This document shows positions 18,770-27,114 of a DNA stretch of 64,000 nucleotides, in pieces. Below the pieces are notes generated by a model. It did no database searches, was not told the DNA's origin, and saw nothing but the letters and a program-made list of their open reading frames with translations. The stretch covers positions 4,030,001 to 4,094,000 of the forward strand of contig NZ_JAFJMJ010000001.1 of NCBI RefSeq assembly GCF_017309385.1. The letters are read 5' to 3'. The first letter of the stretch is position 1. Every line of letters starts with the position of its first letter. The translations under genes were made by a program, and so were the position numbers. This DNA comes from Amycolatopsis sp. 195334CR (GTDB taxonomy: Bacteria > Actinomycetota > Actinomycetes > Mycobacteriales > Pseudonocardiaceae).

Positions 18770-20011
18770 TCAGGCGCACTTCGGCGCGACGGGGTTGTCG
18801 GAGCCGGTGTAGACGTAGGTGTCGGAGATGTAGTGACCGGTGCCGATGCGGTTCCAGATGTTGCTGGTGCCGTAGGTCCCGGTGACCGTCTCGCCCTCGA
18901 CGTAGCACTCGATGAGCACCTTGGCCTTGTTCGCCGCGAGGCCCTTGATCGCGGCCGTGGTGCTGGCGCTGGCGCGCACGTTCATCGGATCGCCCGCGGT
19001 GTTCACCGTGCCGCTCGGGCCGGAGCCGGTCCACAGGTACGAGACGTTGACCCACGAGTTGTCGGTGAGCTTGAGGCCGTCCCAGAAGGTGCCGTCGGCG
19101 AGGTCGATGCCTGCCGGGTTGCCCACCTTGCGGCCGAACTCGTCCTTGCCGCCGTTGTAGTTGTCCTGGTAGGCGGCCTGCGCTTCGGGCTTGCCCTGCG
19201 GGAGGTCCTTCCACATCTGGCGCGTCGCCGACGGGTTCCAGTAGTCGTCCTTGGTGTTCCACGGGCCGACGTCCCACACCGGCGCGTACTCGCAGCGGCT
19301 GTTGTCGGTCTTGCACACGCGCACGGTGTAGTCGCCGGTGTTCTTCGGCGCCAGTCCCCGGCGGGACGGCAGCGCGACGAAGTGGTCGCGCGACTTGATC
19401 ACGTGCCCGTTGGCCGTGGTGCCGCCGACCAGGCCCTCACGGGTGGCGTAGACCTTGTAGGTGCGGGCCGCGGCCGCCTCCGCGCGGGCCTGCGGGCCCT
19501 CGTCCGCGGTGAGCTTCACGCTCGAAACCGACGGCGCCGCGGCGGAATCCTTGGTGTAGAGGCCGATGCGGACCTGGACGGTGGTCACCGCGTCGCTGAG
19601 CACGGCCGGTTCGGCCGCGGCGGGGGTCCACTCGGTCCAGTTCTCGCCGCCGAGGTGGCCGCGCACGTCCACGTCGACCGCGGCACCGGCGGGCACGTTC
19701 GCCGCCAGTTCGGCGGTGATGCGATTGGCGGGCTTGCTCAGCGCGCGCTCCCCGACGACCAGGTACCCCTCGCTGATCGGCTGGTCCGGCGTGCGCTTCC
19801 AGGCGGGGTCGGCCAGCGCGAGCGCGCCGCCGCCGTACCGCACGTTCAGATCGTTGTCGTCCACAGAGGACAGTGGGACGGTCCACTGGTCGGCGGCGAG
19901 CGGGGCCGCGTTCACCGGGGCCGCCGAAAGCAGCAGCGCGATCGGGGCGGCCAGCGCCACCGCGGCTCGCGCCCCGCGTCTGCGGCCGCCGATCTTCGAG
20001 GTCCGGACCAT
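18770..20011 (-). CDS. Secreted protein with C-terminal SH3-like domain
   Basis: 413 residues. The signal peptide covers about residues 1-36 (LLLSAAPVNAA). A middle region of about 50-180 has no recognised fold. A segment from about 185 to 310 (KVYATREGLVGGTTANGHVI ... DVGPWNTKDDYWNP) resembles the double-psi beta-barrel-like secreted proteins of actinomycetes. The C-terminal SH3-like domain (about 335-413) reads GDPMNVRASAST ... YISDTYVYTGSD. That last domain is clearly related to the one in the protein at 23201, including the two cysteines. It is probably a cell-wall-binding or wall-acting protein; no catalytic residues are evident. It follows the SARP gene on the same strand after 81 bp, with its own candidate operator in that gap. 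Confidence 0.8.
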   Translation of the reverse strand: MVRTSKIGGRRRGARAAVALAAPIALLLSAAPVNAAPLAADQWTVPLSSVDDNDLNVRYGGGALALADPAWKRTPDQPISEGYLVVGERALSKPANRITAELAANVPAGAAVDVDVRGHLGGENWTEWTPAAAEPAVLSDAVTTVQVRIGLYTKDSAAAPSVSSVKLTADEGPQARAEAAAARTYKVYATREGLVGGTTANGHVIKSRDHFVALPSRRGLAPKNTGDYTVRVCKTDNSRCEYAPVWDVGPWNTKDDYWNPSATRQMWKDLPQGKPEAQAAYQDNYNGGKDEFGRKVGNPAGIDLADGTFWDGLKLTDNSWVNVSYLWTGSGPSGTVNTAGDPMNVRASASTTAAIKGLAANKAKVLIECYVEGETVTGTYGTSNIWNRIGTGHYISDTYVYTGSDNPVAPKCA

Positions 20012-20065
20012 GCCGGCCTCCCTTCCACCAGGTGGGGAATTCGGTCAGCCGAAGTCTGGGGAAGT

Positions 20066-20086
20066 GGTGTACACGATCGATACAAA
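20066..20086 (-). promoter_or_regulatory. Candidate SARP-type operator upstream of the SH3 protein gene
   Basis: Read on the minus strand, heptamers TGTATCG (20084-20078) and TGTACAC (20073-20067) are separated by ATCG, giving an 11-bp repeat. This is the spacing of OmpR/SARP-type sites. The 21-bp block matches 17 of 21 bases of the block at 23161. It ends 55 bp before the ATG at 20011. Confidence 0.55.
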
Positions 20087-20092
20087 GAAAAA

Positions 20093-23050
20093 TCAGGCCG
20101 AGGCGATGTGCCTGCGCTTGCGCCGCGCGGGCAGCGACGCCCCGCCGGGCAGCCCGTTCATCCGCTCGGCGACGGCGGCGGCCTCGTTTTCGGCGGACAG
20201 CTCCCGCCAGATCGACAGCGAGCGCTCGTAGTACCCGCGGGAGCGCTCCGGCTGGCCGAGCGCCTGGTGCAGGCGGCCGAGCAGATCGGTGACCTCGGCC
20301 TCGGACCGCCGGTCGCCGTTGCGGCGGTGCACGCTGAACGAGTTCACCAGCAGCAGTTGCGCGTAGGCCAGGTCGCCGCTTTCCAGGCAGAGCTCGCCGA
20401 GGTTCTGGTTCGCGTAGCCGACGCAGTGGTCGTCGCCGAGTTCCTCGAAGATGGCGATCGCCCGGTTCACCTGCTCGCGGGCCTCGGTGAGGTTGCCACG
20501 ACGCTGGTGCAGCATGGCGATGCGCTTGAGCGCGTGTGCCTCGCGGTGCCGGTCGCCGATCAACGCGGACAGGTCGTAGGCCTCGCCGAACCAGCGCTCG
20601 GCCTCGTCGAAGGCGTCGACCACCAGCCAGCACGCGCCGATGGCGATCTTCGCCACCGCCTCGCCGTGCGGGTCGCCGGCGCGCCGGAACAGGCGCAGCG
20701 CGTCGACGCTGCGGTCGAGCGCCTGCTCGCGGTGCCCGCTGATGCGCAGCGCGCTGCCCAGCCCGGCCAGCGCGATGGCCGCGCCGCGGTCGTCGGGGAC
20801 CTGCCGGAAGAGCCGGTGCGACTCCTCGAAGCCGGCCACCGCGTCGCGGTAGCTGTCCTGGTACAGGTGGATCTGCCCGAGGTTGCGGTGCACGATGGCC
20901 TGCCCGCGCAGGTCGCCGGTGCGGCGGGCGGCGGCCAGCGCGATGGCGTGCGTGTGCTGCCAGTCGGCCTGGTGCCCGCGTATGTCCAGGTACGGGGTGA
21001 AGGCCGCGGTCAGCCGCCAGGCCAGGTCGTCCAGTCCCCACTCGGCGGCCAGCGCCACCGCCGCCACCCCGGTCCGGCGCTCGGCGTCGAACCAGGCGAG
21101 CGGGTCGCCGAGCACCGCTTCGGCGTCCGGCACGCGCCAGCCCTCCGGCCCGTCGACCGCGTACAGCCCGAACACGTGCAGCGGCATCAGCGCGACCGCG
21201 CTGGTCGCCAGCGCGAGGTAGCCCTCGAGCACCCGGCGGATCACCCCGCGCCGGTCCGCCTCGCTGTCGTCGATCTCGCCCTGCCTGGCCGCGTAGACCC
21301 GGAGCAGGTCGTGCAGCCGGTAGTGCGGCTGGCCGTTGGCGTCGGAGCTGACCAGCTCCACCAGGTGCGCGTCGACCAGCACGTCGAGCACCTCGTCGGC
21401 CTCTTCGCGGTCGAGCACGGCGGCCACCGCCCAGCTCGGGAACAGCACCGGGCCGAGCAGGCCGAGCCCGCGGAACGCCTGCGCCGCGCCCCGCGGCAGC
21501 ATGTCGTAGCTCAGGGTCACGCTCGCGTGCACGGCGAGGTCGCCCACGCGCAGCTCGTCCAGCCTGCGGCGTTCGTTGCGCAGCCGGTCGGCGAGCATGC
21601 GCAGGGTCCACGACGGCCGGTGGGTCAGCTTCGCGCCGACGATCCGGATGGCCAGCGGCAGGTAGCCGCACGCCTTGAGGATCGCGGCGGCGCTGTCCGG
21701 CTCGGCCAGCACGCGTTCGCGGCCGATGATGCCGGCGAGCAGGCGCAACGCGTCCTCGTCGGGCAGCACGTCGATGTCGACGGGCCGCGCGCCCTCGAGG
21801 TCGGGCAGCCGGACGCGGCTGGTGACCAGCACCGCGCACGCCCCCGCACCCGGCAGCAGGGGCCGGATCTGCGCGGCCCCGCCCGCGTCGTCGAGCACCA
21901 GGCACATCCGCCGCCGGGACAACCGCGACCGCAGCAGTGCCGAGCGTTCCGCCAGCGTGCGCGGCATCGCCGAGTCCGGCACGCCCAGCGCCCGCAGGAT
22001 CTCCGGCAGCACGTCCATCGGCGCCCGTGGCGACGGTGAGGTGCCGCCGAGGTCCAGGTGCAGCTGCCCGTCGGGGAATTCGGCGCGGACCTCGTGGGCC
22101 ACGCGCACCGCGATGCTCGACTTGCCGACCCCCGGCGCACCCGAGAGCACGACCACGGTCGGGGCGCCGCTGGCCCGCTGTTGCCGGAGCAGCCTGACCA
22201 GGTCGTCGATCACCTCGGTGCGCCCGGTGAAGTCGGGCAGGTCCAGCGGCAGCTGGCAGATCGGGAACGGACTCGGCACCGCGGGCCGGGGTCTCGCGCC
22301 GCCGGGGCGGTTCGCCGTGAGCAGCCGGGTGTGCAGGCCCTGCAGCCGGGGCCCGGGTTCGGTGTCGAGCTCGTCCAGCAGCACCTGCTCGACCTGGGCG
22401 TAGGCCTGGAACGCCTCGGCGTTGCGGCCGTCGGCGTCGAGCGCGATGATCAGCTGTTCCCACAGCTCCTCGCGCAGCGGGTGGTCGGCGAGCAGCCCAC
22501 GCAGTTCGACGATGGCGTCGGTGTGCTGGCCCAGCTCGACGCGGGTCTTGAGCCGCTGCTCCTGGGTGGACAGCCGCAGCTCGTCGAGCCTGGCCACGGT
22601 GGATCCCCAGGTGTGGCTGTGCGGCAGGTCCTCCAGCACCTCGCCGCGCCACAGGGCGTCGGCCTCGGTCAGCAGCTCCAGCGCCTGCTCGGGTGGCAGC
22701 TTCTGGGCCCGGGCGGCCAGCTCCTGGAACCTCGTCGCGTCGAGCTCGCTCTCGTCGGCGGTGAGGATGTACCCGGCGGACCGGCTCTGGATGCGTTCCG
22801 CGACGTCGGGTGACCCCTCGGCGAGGCGCCGTCGCAACGCGTGCACGTAGGTGCGGATGTTCGCGGCCGCCGAGCGCGGGGCCTTCTCCGGCCAGAGCAC
22901 GTCGATCAGCGCGTCCGCGGAGACCGCCACGTTCGGCTGCAGCAGCAGCGTGGCCAGCAGCAATCGCGGCTTGGGCCCGCCCAACGGCAGCACCCGGCCG
23001 GACACCGTGACCTCGAGCGGCCCCAGTACGCGAAACGAGATCGCAGTCAC
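20093..23050 (-). CDS. SARP/AfsR-like transcriptional regulator with NB-ARC and TPR domains
   Basis: 985 residues. The N-terminal OmpR-type winged helix (about 1-95, FRVLGPLEVTVSGRVLPLGGPKPRLLLATLLL) and BTAD (about 100-245, ending AYAQVEQVLLDELDTEPGPRLQGLH) are typical of SARPs. Next is an NB-ARC-like ATPase with P-loop GAPGVGKSS (about residue 308) and the Walker B stretch MCLVLDD. The C-terminus is a TPR array (about 640-970). The architecture is that of AfsR and other large SARPs, which sense a ligand or nucleotide state and activate promoters carrying direct heptamer repeats. No PKS or NRPS gene is adjacent. Instead, two related SH3-domain exported proteins flank it, each preceded by the same direct-repeat element. 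GTG 23050 begins the conserved N-terminus; the frame stays open far upstream but antisense to the neighbour. Confidence 0.9.
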   Translation of the reverse strand: MTAISFRVLGPLEVTVSGRVLPLGGPKPRLLLATLLLQPNVAVSADALIDVLWPEKAPRSAAANIRTYVHALRRRLAEGSPDVAERIQSRSAGYILTADESELDATRFQELAARAQKLPPEQALELLTEADALWRGEVLEDLPHSHTWGSTVARLDELRLSTQEQRLKTRVELGQHTDAIVELRGLLADHPLREELWEQLIIALDADGRNAEAFQAYAQVEQVLLDELDTEPGPRLQGLHTRLLTANRPGGARPRPAVPSPFPICQLPLDLPDFTGRTEVIDDLVRLLRQQRASGAPTVVVLSGAPGVGKSSIAVRVAHEVRAEFPDGQLHLDLGGTSPSPRAPMDVLPEILRALGVPDSAMPRTLAERSALLRSRLSRRRMCLVLDDAGGAAQIRPLLPGAGACAVLVTSRVRLPDLEGARPVDIDVLPDEDALRLLAGIIGRERVLAEPDSAAAILKACGYLPLAIRIVGAKLTHRPSWTLRMLADRLRNERRRLDELRVGDLAVHASVTLSYDMLPRGAAQAFRGLGLLGPVLFPSWAVAAVLDREEADEVLDVLVDAHLVELVSSDANGQPHYRLHDLLRVYAARQGEIDDSEADRRGVIRRVLEGYLALATSAVALMPLHVFGLYAVDGPEGWRVPDAEAVLGDPLAWFDAERRTGVAAVALAAEWGLDDLAWRLTAAFTPYLDIRGHQADWQHTHAIALAAARRTGDLRGQAIVHRNLGQIHLYQDSYRDAVAGFEESHRLFRQVPDDRGAAIALAGLGSALRISGHREQALDRSVDALRLFRRAGDPHGEAVAKIAIGACWLVVDAFDEAERWFGEAYDLSALIGDRHREAHALKRIAMLHQRRGNLTEAREQVNRAIAIFEELGDDHCVGYANQNLGELCLESGDLAYAQLLLVNSFSVHRRNGDRRSEAEVTDLLGRLHQALGQPERSRGYYERSLSIWRELSAENEAAAVAERMNGLPGGASLPARRKRRHIASA

Positions 23051-23103
23051 AGCACCGCCCGCCTGGAGTAGAACAAACCGGATCGTATGGGGGTCTGTGA
23101 TCT

Positions 23104-23131
23104 GTTGACTAGTGCCATTTGTGGGTATTTG
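23104..23131 (+). promoter_or_regulatory. Possible sigma-70-type promoter for the small SH3 protein
   Basis: TTGACT (23104-23109) and TATTTG (23126-23131) with a 16-bp spacer lie about 70 bp upstream of the ATG at 23201, in the intergenic region shared with the divergent SARP gene. This is weak evidence: the -10 is poor and no alternative was tested. Confidence 0.3.
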
Positions 23132-23160
23132 CACCGGCGTGCGGAGTAGCGCGCGCACGG

Positions 23161-23181
23161 TTTGTACGAATCGTGTACAAC
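23161..23181 (+). promoter_or_regulatory. Candidate SARP-type operator between the SARP gene and the SH3 protein gene
   Basis: Heptamers TGTACGA (23163-23169) and TGTACAA (23174-23180) are separated by ATCG, giving an 11-bp period. The outer bases also form an inverted repeat, TTGTAC/GTACAA. The block ends 20 bp before the ATG at 23201 and lies 111 bp from the divergent SARP start, so it could serve either gene. It is the sister of the element at 20066-20086. Confidence 0.55.
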
Positions 23182-23200
23182 ACCCTCGCACGCTGGGCCG

Positions 23201-23863
23201 ATGAAGCACTCCTCGATCCGCAGATCGGCCGCGAGAACGGCGGCCGTGCTCCTCGCCACCGCGGCGTTGTCGCTGGTCAGCATGGTTCCGGCGCAGGCGG
23301 CCGCGACCGGAACGGTGCAGACCGCGGGTGATCCGCTGAACGTCCGCCGGGCCCCCACCACCGCCGCCAGCGTGGTCCGGACCGTGGCCAACGGCGCCTC
23401 GGTGAGCATCGACTGCCAGACCACCGGGCAGTCGGTCACCGGCCCGCTCGGCACTTCCACCCTGTGGGACTACATCCCCGCGCTGGGTGGCTACATCTCC
23501 GACACCTACGTCAAAACCGGCTCGGACGGCCGGGTCACGCCGGACTGCGGGGTCGGCAGCGGCAGCGCCGAGTGCTCCACCGGCGTGTGCGCGGCCGAAG
23601 GCCTCTTCCGCTCGTCGGACGCGCGCTTCTCGGTCTGGGACCGCGACGCCGACGGCAAGTCGGCGGTCGTCGCGTACTGGCTCAAGGGCGGCGTCGGCCC
23701 CCTCTACGTCTGGAACTCCGGTGGCAACGGCACCCAGGTCGACAAGGTGGTGAACGTTCCGTCCGGTGGCTGGGTCCACTACAAGGTCTGCGTCGCGAAC
23801 TACTCCGCCACCAGCCCCGTGCTCGAGGCCTGCAGCAACGGCATCACCGACTTCGCTGCCTGA
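23201..23863 (+). CDS. Small secreted protein with SH3-like domain
   Basis: 220 residues. A signal peptide (about 1-34, SMVPAQAAA) is followed by an SH3-like domain (about 37-115, GDPLNVRRAPTTAASVVRTV ... GGYISDTYVKTGSD) and a C-terminal region of about 95 residues (SSDARFSVWDRDADGKSAVVAYW), possibly a beta-sandwich, with several cysteines. The SH3 part is a homologue of the C-terminal domain of the protein at 18770. It is divergent from the SARP gene. ATG 23201 is chosen because it begins the signal peptide; the in-frame TTG at 23162 would run through the operator. No strong Shine-Dalgarno is visible. Confidence 0.8.
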   Translation: MKHSSIRRSAARTAAVLLATAALSLVSMVPAQAAATGTVQTAGDPLNVRRAPTTAASVVRTVANGASVSIDCQTTGQSVTGPLGTSTLWDYIPALGGYISDTYVKTGSDGRVTPDCGVGSGSAECSTGVCAAEGLFRSSDARFSVWDRDADGKSAVVAYWLKGGVGPLYVWNSGGNGTQVDKVVNVPSGGWVHYKVCVANYSATSPVLEACSNGITDFAA

Positions 23864-23912
23864 GGCCCGCTTTTCTCTCTCCCCGAACTCCCTACCGCAG
23901 GAGGACTCTGCC

Positions 23913-25466
23913 ATGACCCAGGTGAATCGGCGGCTGGTGCTGCTCGGCGGGCTCGCGGCCGCCGGGTCGTTCGCCACCGCCGCGTCGGTGCCCTCGTGGG
24001 CGAGCACCCGGACCCGGATCGCCGCCCCGGCCATCCACGACCCGTTCCAGCTGGGCGTGGCCTCGGGTGATCCGCTGCCGGACAGCGTGGTGCTGTGGAC
24101 GAGACTCGCGCCGGCCCCGCTGAACCAGGACGGTTACGGCGGCATGCCGGACGCGACGTACAACGTGGACTGGGAGATCGCCACCGACCAGGCGTTCGGC
24201 TCGGTCGTGCAGAAGGGCACCGTGGCCACGAGCCGCGCACTGGGGCACAGCGTGCACGTCGAGCCGAAGGGCCTCGACCCGGCGCGCGCCTACTTCTACC
24301 GGTTCAAGTCGGAGGGCTTCATCTCGCCGGTGGGCCGGACCCGGACCGCACCGGCCGCGGGGGCGGCGGTCAACCAGCTGAAGTACTGCATGGCGTCGTG
24401 CCAGCATTGGGAGGAGGGCTGGTACCACGCGCACCGCGGCATCGCCGCCGACAACCCGGACCTGGTGCTCTTCCTCGGTGACTACATGTACGAGAAGCCG
24501 TCGACCAACGCCGCCGTGCCGCGGGTGCGGGCGATGGCGCTGACCGCGGAGACCACCACGCTCGCCCACTACCGGGCGCGGCACGCGCAGCACAAGACCG
24601 ACCAGTACCTGCAGGCCGCGCACGCGGCGGCGCCGTGGATGGTGGTCTTCGACGACCACGAGGTGGTCAACAACTGGAACTCCAGCACCGCGCCCGCCGC
24701 CACCGCGCGCAAGGCCGCGGCGTTCCAGGCGTTCTACGAGAACATGCCGATCCGCTCGACGGCGAAGCCGAACGGGGCGTCGATCCAGCTGTACCGGCAG
24801 TACGTTTGGGGGAACCTGGCGCGCTTCCACCTGATGGACACGCGGCAGTACCGGAGTGTGCAGGCGACCACCGCGCAGGGCTGCACCACGATGCGCGACC
24901 CGAGCCGCACGCTGACCGGGAGCGCGCAGGAGCAGTGGCTGCTGAAGTCGTTCGAGACGCACCCGGCGACGTGGGACTTCCTGGGGCAGCAGGTCTTCTT
25001 CGCGCAGCGTGACGGCGACGGCAAGAAGGACACCTGCGAATCACCCGATTCGTGGAACGGCTACGCGGCCTCGCGCGACCGGATCACGAAGGGTTGGGTG
25101 GACCGCAAGGTGCCGAACCCGATCGTGCTGACCGGCGACGTGCACCGGCACTGGGCAGCGGACCTGCGGCAGGACTACTACGACCACAGCGACCCGATCG
25201 TCGGGTCGGAGTTGGTGACCACCTCGGTGACGAGCAACAGCGTGGGCTCGTCACCGCCGAGCTCGACCTGGCTGTCGCACAACCCGCACGTCAAGTACTG
25301 CCTGGGGGAGCGGGGTTACGTGCGGGTGACCACCACCCCGGCGCAGATGCGCGCCGACTTCATGCGGGTGTCGAGCGCGCTGGAGCTGGACCCGGCGAAG
25401 GCGTTGATCACCACGGACCGCAGCTACGTGGTGCAGGCCGGGACGAAGGGCCTGCAGCGGGTTTAG
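23913..25466 (+). CDS. phoD: Alkaline phosphatase D (PhoD family), Tat-exported
   Basis: 517 residues. The N-terminus NRRLVLLGGLAAAGSFATAASVPSWA is a twin-arginine signal. The PhoD N-domain (HDPFQLGVASGDPLPDSVVLWTRL) and metallophosphatase motifs GDYMYE, DDHEVVNNW and LTGDVHRHW follow in order. The enzyme hydrolyses phosphomono- and diesters outside the cell and is folded before export with Ca/Fe at the active site. CAGGAGGA lies upstream of ATG 23913. No PHO box was recognised. It follows the SH3 gene by 49 bp, and its stop overlaps the convergent cold-shock gene by 4 bp. Confidence 0.93.
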   Translation: MTQVNRRLVLLGGLAAAGSFATAASVPSWASTRTRIAAPAIHDPFQLGVASGDPLPDSVVLWTRLAPAPLNQDGYGGMPDATYNVDWEIATDQAFGSVVQKGTVATSRALGHSVHVEPKGLDPARAYFYRFKSEGFISPVGRTRTAPAAGAAVNQLKYCMASCQHWEEGWYHAHRGIAADNPDLVLFLGDYMYEKPSTNAAVPRVRAMALTAETTTLAHYRARHAQHKTDQYLQAAHAAAPWMVVFDDHEVVNNWNSSTAPAATARKAAAFQAFYENMPIRSTAKPNGASIQLYRQYVWGNLARFHLMDTRQYRSVQATTAQGCTTMRDPSRTLTGSAQEQWLLKSFETHPATWDFLGQQVFFAQRDGDGKKDTCESPDSWNGYAASRDRITKGWVDRKVPNPIVLTGDVHRHWAADLRQDYYDHSDPIVGSELVTTSVTSNSVGSSPPSSTWLSHNPHVKYCLGERGYVRVTTTPAQMRADFMRVSSALELDPAKALITTDRSYVVQAGTKGLQRV

Positions 25467-25885
25467 CGTTCCACCCAGTTGTGCGCCTGGGCGAGCTGCA
25501 CGATCTTGCGGCGGAGCAGCACGATCTGCGAGCCGGTGAGCGTGGGCGCGGTCTCCAGCATGGCTTCGGTGAGCTCCTGGCGGAACTCGGTTTGCGAGAG
25601 GAGGTCGGCCAGTCCGTCCTCGACCACGCGCGGGGCGCGGGCGGACTGGTCCCCGTGTCGCGCCGCGGCGGCCGCGGCCTCCCGATCGGCGAGGTGGACG
25701 TTGGAGGCCTTGAGCCCGCGCCCCCCGTCCTCGACGTCGAAGGTGACCGTCATTCCGGGTTGGAAGAGGTGCTTTTCGTCGCGGAGGTCATTGGCGTGCA
25801 TGAATACGTCCTCGCCACCCTCGTCGGGTGCGATGAAGCCGTATCCCCGCACTTCGTCGAACCGCAGGATCTTCCCTGAAGTCAC
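25463..25885 (-). CDS. Cold-shock domain protein with C-terminal extension
   Basis: 140 residues. Residues 1-65 are a cold-shock domain with both RNA-binding patches (YGFIAPDEGG and DVFMHANDL). The remaining 75 residues form a predicted helical tail rich in Ala and Glu (LSQTEFRQELTEAMLETAPTLTGSQIVLLRRKIVQLAQAHNWVER), unlike the compact 65-70-residue CspA type. Likely a nucleic-acid chaperone. GTG 25885 is chosen because GAGGTGG lies a few bases upstream; an ATG seven codons further upstream is possible. Confidence 0.88.
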   Translation of the reverse strand: MTSGKILRFDEVRGYGFIAPDEGGEDVFMHANDLRDEKHLFQPGMTVTFDVEDGGRGLKASNVHLADREAAAAAARHGDQSARAPRVVEDGLADLLSQTEFRQELTEAMLETAPTLTGSQIVLLRRKIVQLAQAHNWVER

Positions 25886-26499
25886 CCAGACCACCTCAAC
25901 CCCATGCACCGGTATGCCCTGTTCCCGTGCGCGAGAACGCGGGGGAGCATACCGCCGTGTGGGGGGCGCGGCCATCGCAACAGCCCCGGTCGAGTAATCC
26001 CAACAATGGGGTAGCGGATATGCAACATGCAATCCGAAACATTCTCTTGCGGGGGCGGGGTTGGTGTCCGCCGCCAGTTGCCCGGAGGTTGCTTTTTACG
26101 CCGTCCACGTACTAGTCGGTCGCTTTTGGCTACGGCTTCATCCATCCGCGCGCATACCCACCCGCTTGCTTGGCTGCGCTCGCTGGCGCACACCCGGCCG
26201 AGCGGACCCGGAGCCTCACGTCCGAACACCAAGCCCCAGCGCCGAGAACCTAAGTCCCGCACTCACGCACACAAATCGCACTTACTCGCACACAATCACT
26301 CCCGCCGAGTTTCCACGGAGCCTTCGGTCAAGAGTCCTCGCCTCACCGCGCAGACTCGCTACCCACCGATCGTCCCCGCGGCGAGCCCCACCAAGTCCAC
26401 AATCGACAACCGTCGCCCCCCGAAGTCGCGCGCCCCATCCACCACGCGAAGCCCACTCCCTCTGCCCAGGCCGCAAATCCCAAACGGGCTCTACCTCAA

Positions 26500-26680
26500 G
26501 CCAGCCACCTTCCACCCGGCGAACCGGTTCACCCCCGAGCCAGCCACCTTCCACCCGAGCGAGCCGGTTTCACCCCGAGTCAGTCAACTTCCACCCGGGC
26601 GAGCCAGCTCCCCTGAGCCAGTCAACTTTCAACCCGAACCAGTCAGTTTCCGACCAAGTCAGTCAAGCTTCGCCGACCGA
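26500..26680. repeat. Degenerate tandem repeat, about 38-40 bp period
   Basis: Four to five decayed copies begin GYCAGYCAMCTTCCACCCG and continue with a GCGAGCCGGTTTCACCCC-like half. Copies start near 26500, 26539, 26579 and 26617, with a fifth near 26657. Further GCCAGTCAAGCTTC fragments occur to about 26830. Function unknown. Confidence 0.6.
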
Positions 26681-27055
26681 GCGACCCGCCGCCCCTTGGC
26701 GCCCCGCCTCAGGCTCAAGGCGCCCGTCCCCCGGCTCAAGTCAATCCCGTCGAGCCAGCCGAGCCCTTCCAGGCAAAGCCAGTCAAGCTTCCCGGGGGCA
26801 AGGCCAGCCAAGACCCGCCAGTTCAATGTGGCCGGGCCCCATCCAGGCACCAGCCAGCCCAGACCTCAACCAACCAGCCGCCCCAGCTCTCAACAAAAGC
26901 CGATCGACCCGCCCCCAAAACAGCCGAGCGCCACCCACCCCACTGCAAAGCAGCAAAGCCCAAGCCCTCACGACAGGCCCCCACCCTCCCAGGGGGCGGC
27001 CCCTATCACCATCCTACCCGCCGCCCCCGTCCAAAAGGCCTGCTCAGCGGCACCC

Positions 27056-27082
27056 TGGGGACAACCCGTCCCCTGTGGACAA
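27056..27082 (-). promoter_or_regulatory. Two DnaA-box-like sequences
   Basis: On the minus strand TTGTCCACA (27082-27074) is a perfect actinobacterial DnaA box, and TTGTCCCCA (27064-27056) differs by one base. They lie 9 bp apart, near the 3' end of the formyltransferase gene. Two boxes are too few for oriC and neither dnaA nor dnaN is near. A titration or regulatory role, or chance, is possible. Confidence 0.35.
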
Positions 27083-27114
27083 CTCGAGGGAGCCCCCGCC
27101 GCGCCGGGGTATCG

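Larger units (their letters stand above)
25886..27114. other. 1.2-kb C-rich intergenic spacer without a credible gene
   Basis: Between the cold-shock and formyltransferase genes the plus strand is strikingly rich in C and A and poor in G from about 26150 to 27050. Plus-strand frames here give long Pro/Ser/Arg-rich translations with no ribosome-binding site, no domain and no third-position GC bias; minus-strand frames are Gly/Trp/Arg-rich. Both look like compositional open frames. The spacer holds the repeat array at 26500 and two DnaA-box-like sites at 27056-27082. Confidence 0.6.

Noticed and set aside
18833..22039. 1068-residue open frame on the plus strand
   Set aside because: Antisense to both the SH3 protein and the SARP regulator and crosses their boundary; compositional artefact.
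27056..27082. A chromosomal origin
   Set aside because: Only two DnaA-like boxes, no AT-rich unwinding region, no dnaA or dnaN nearby.
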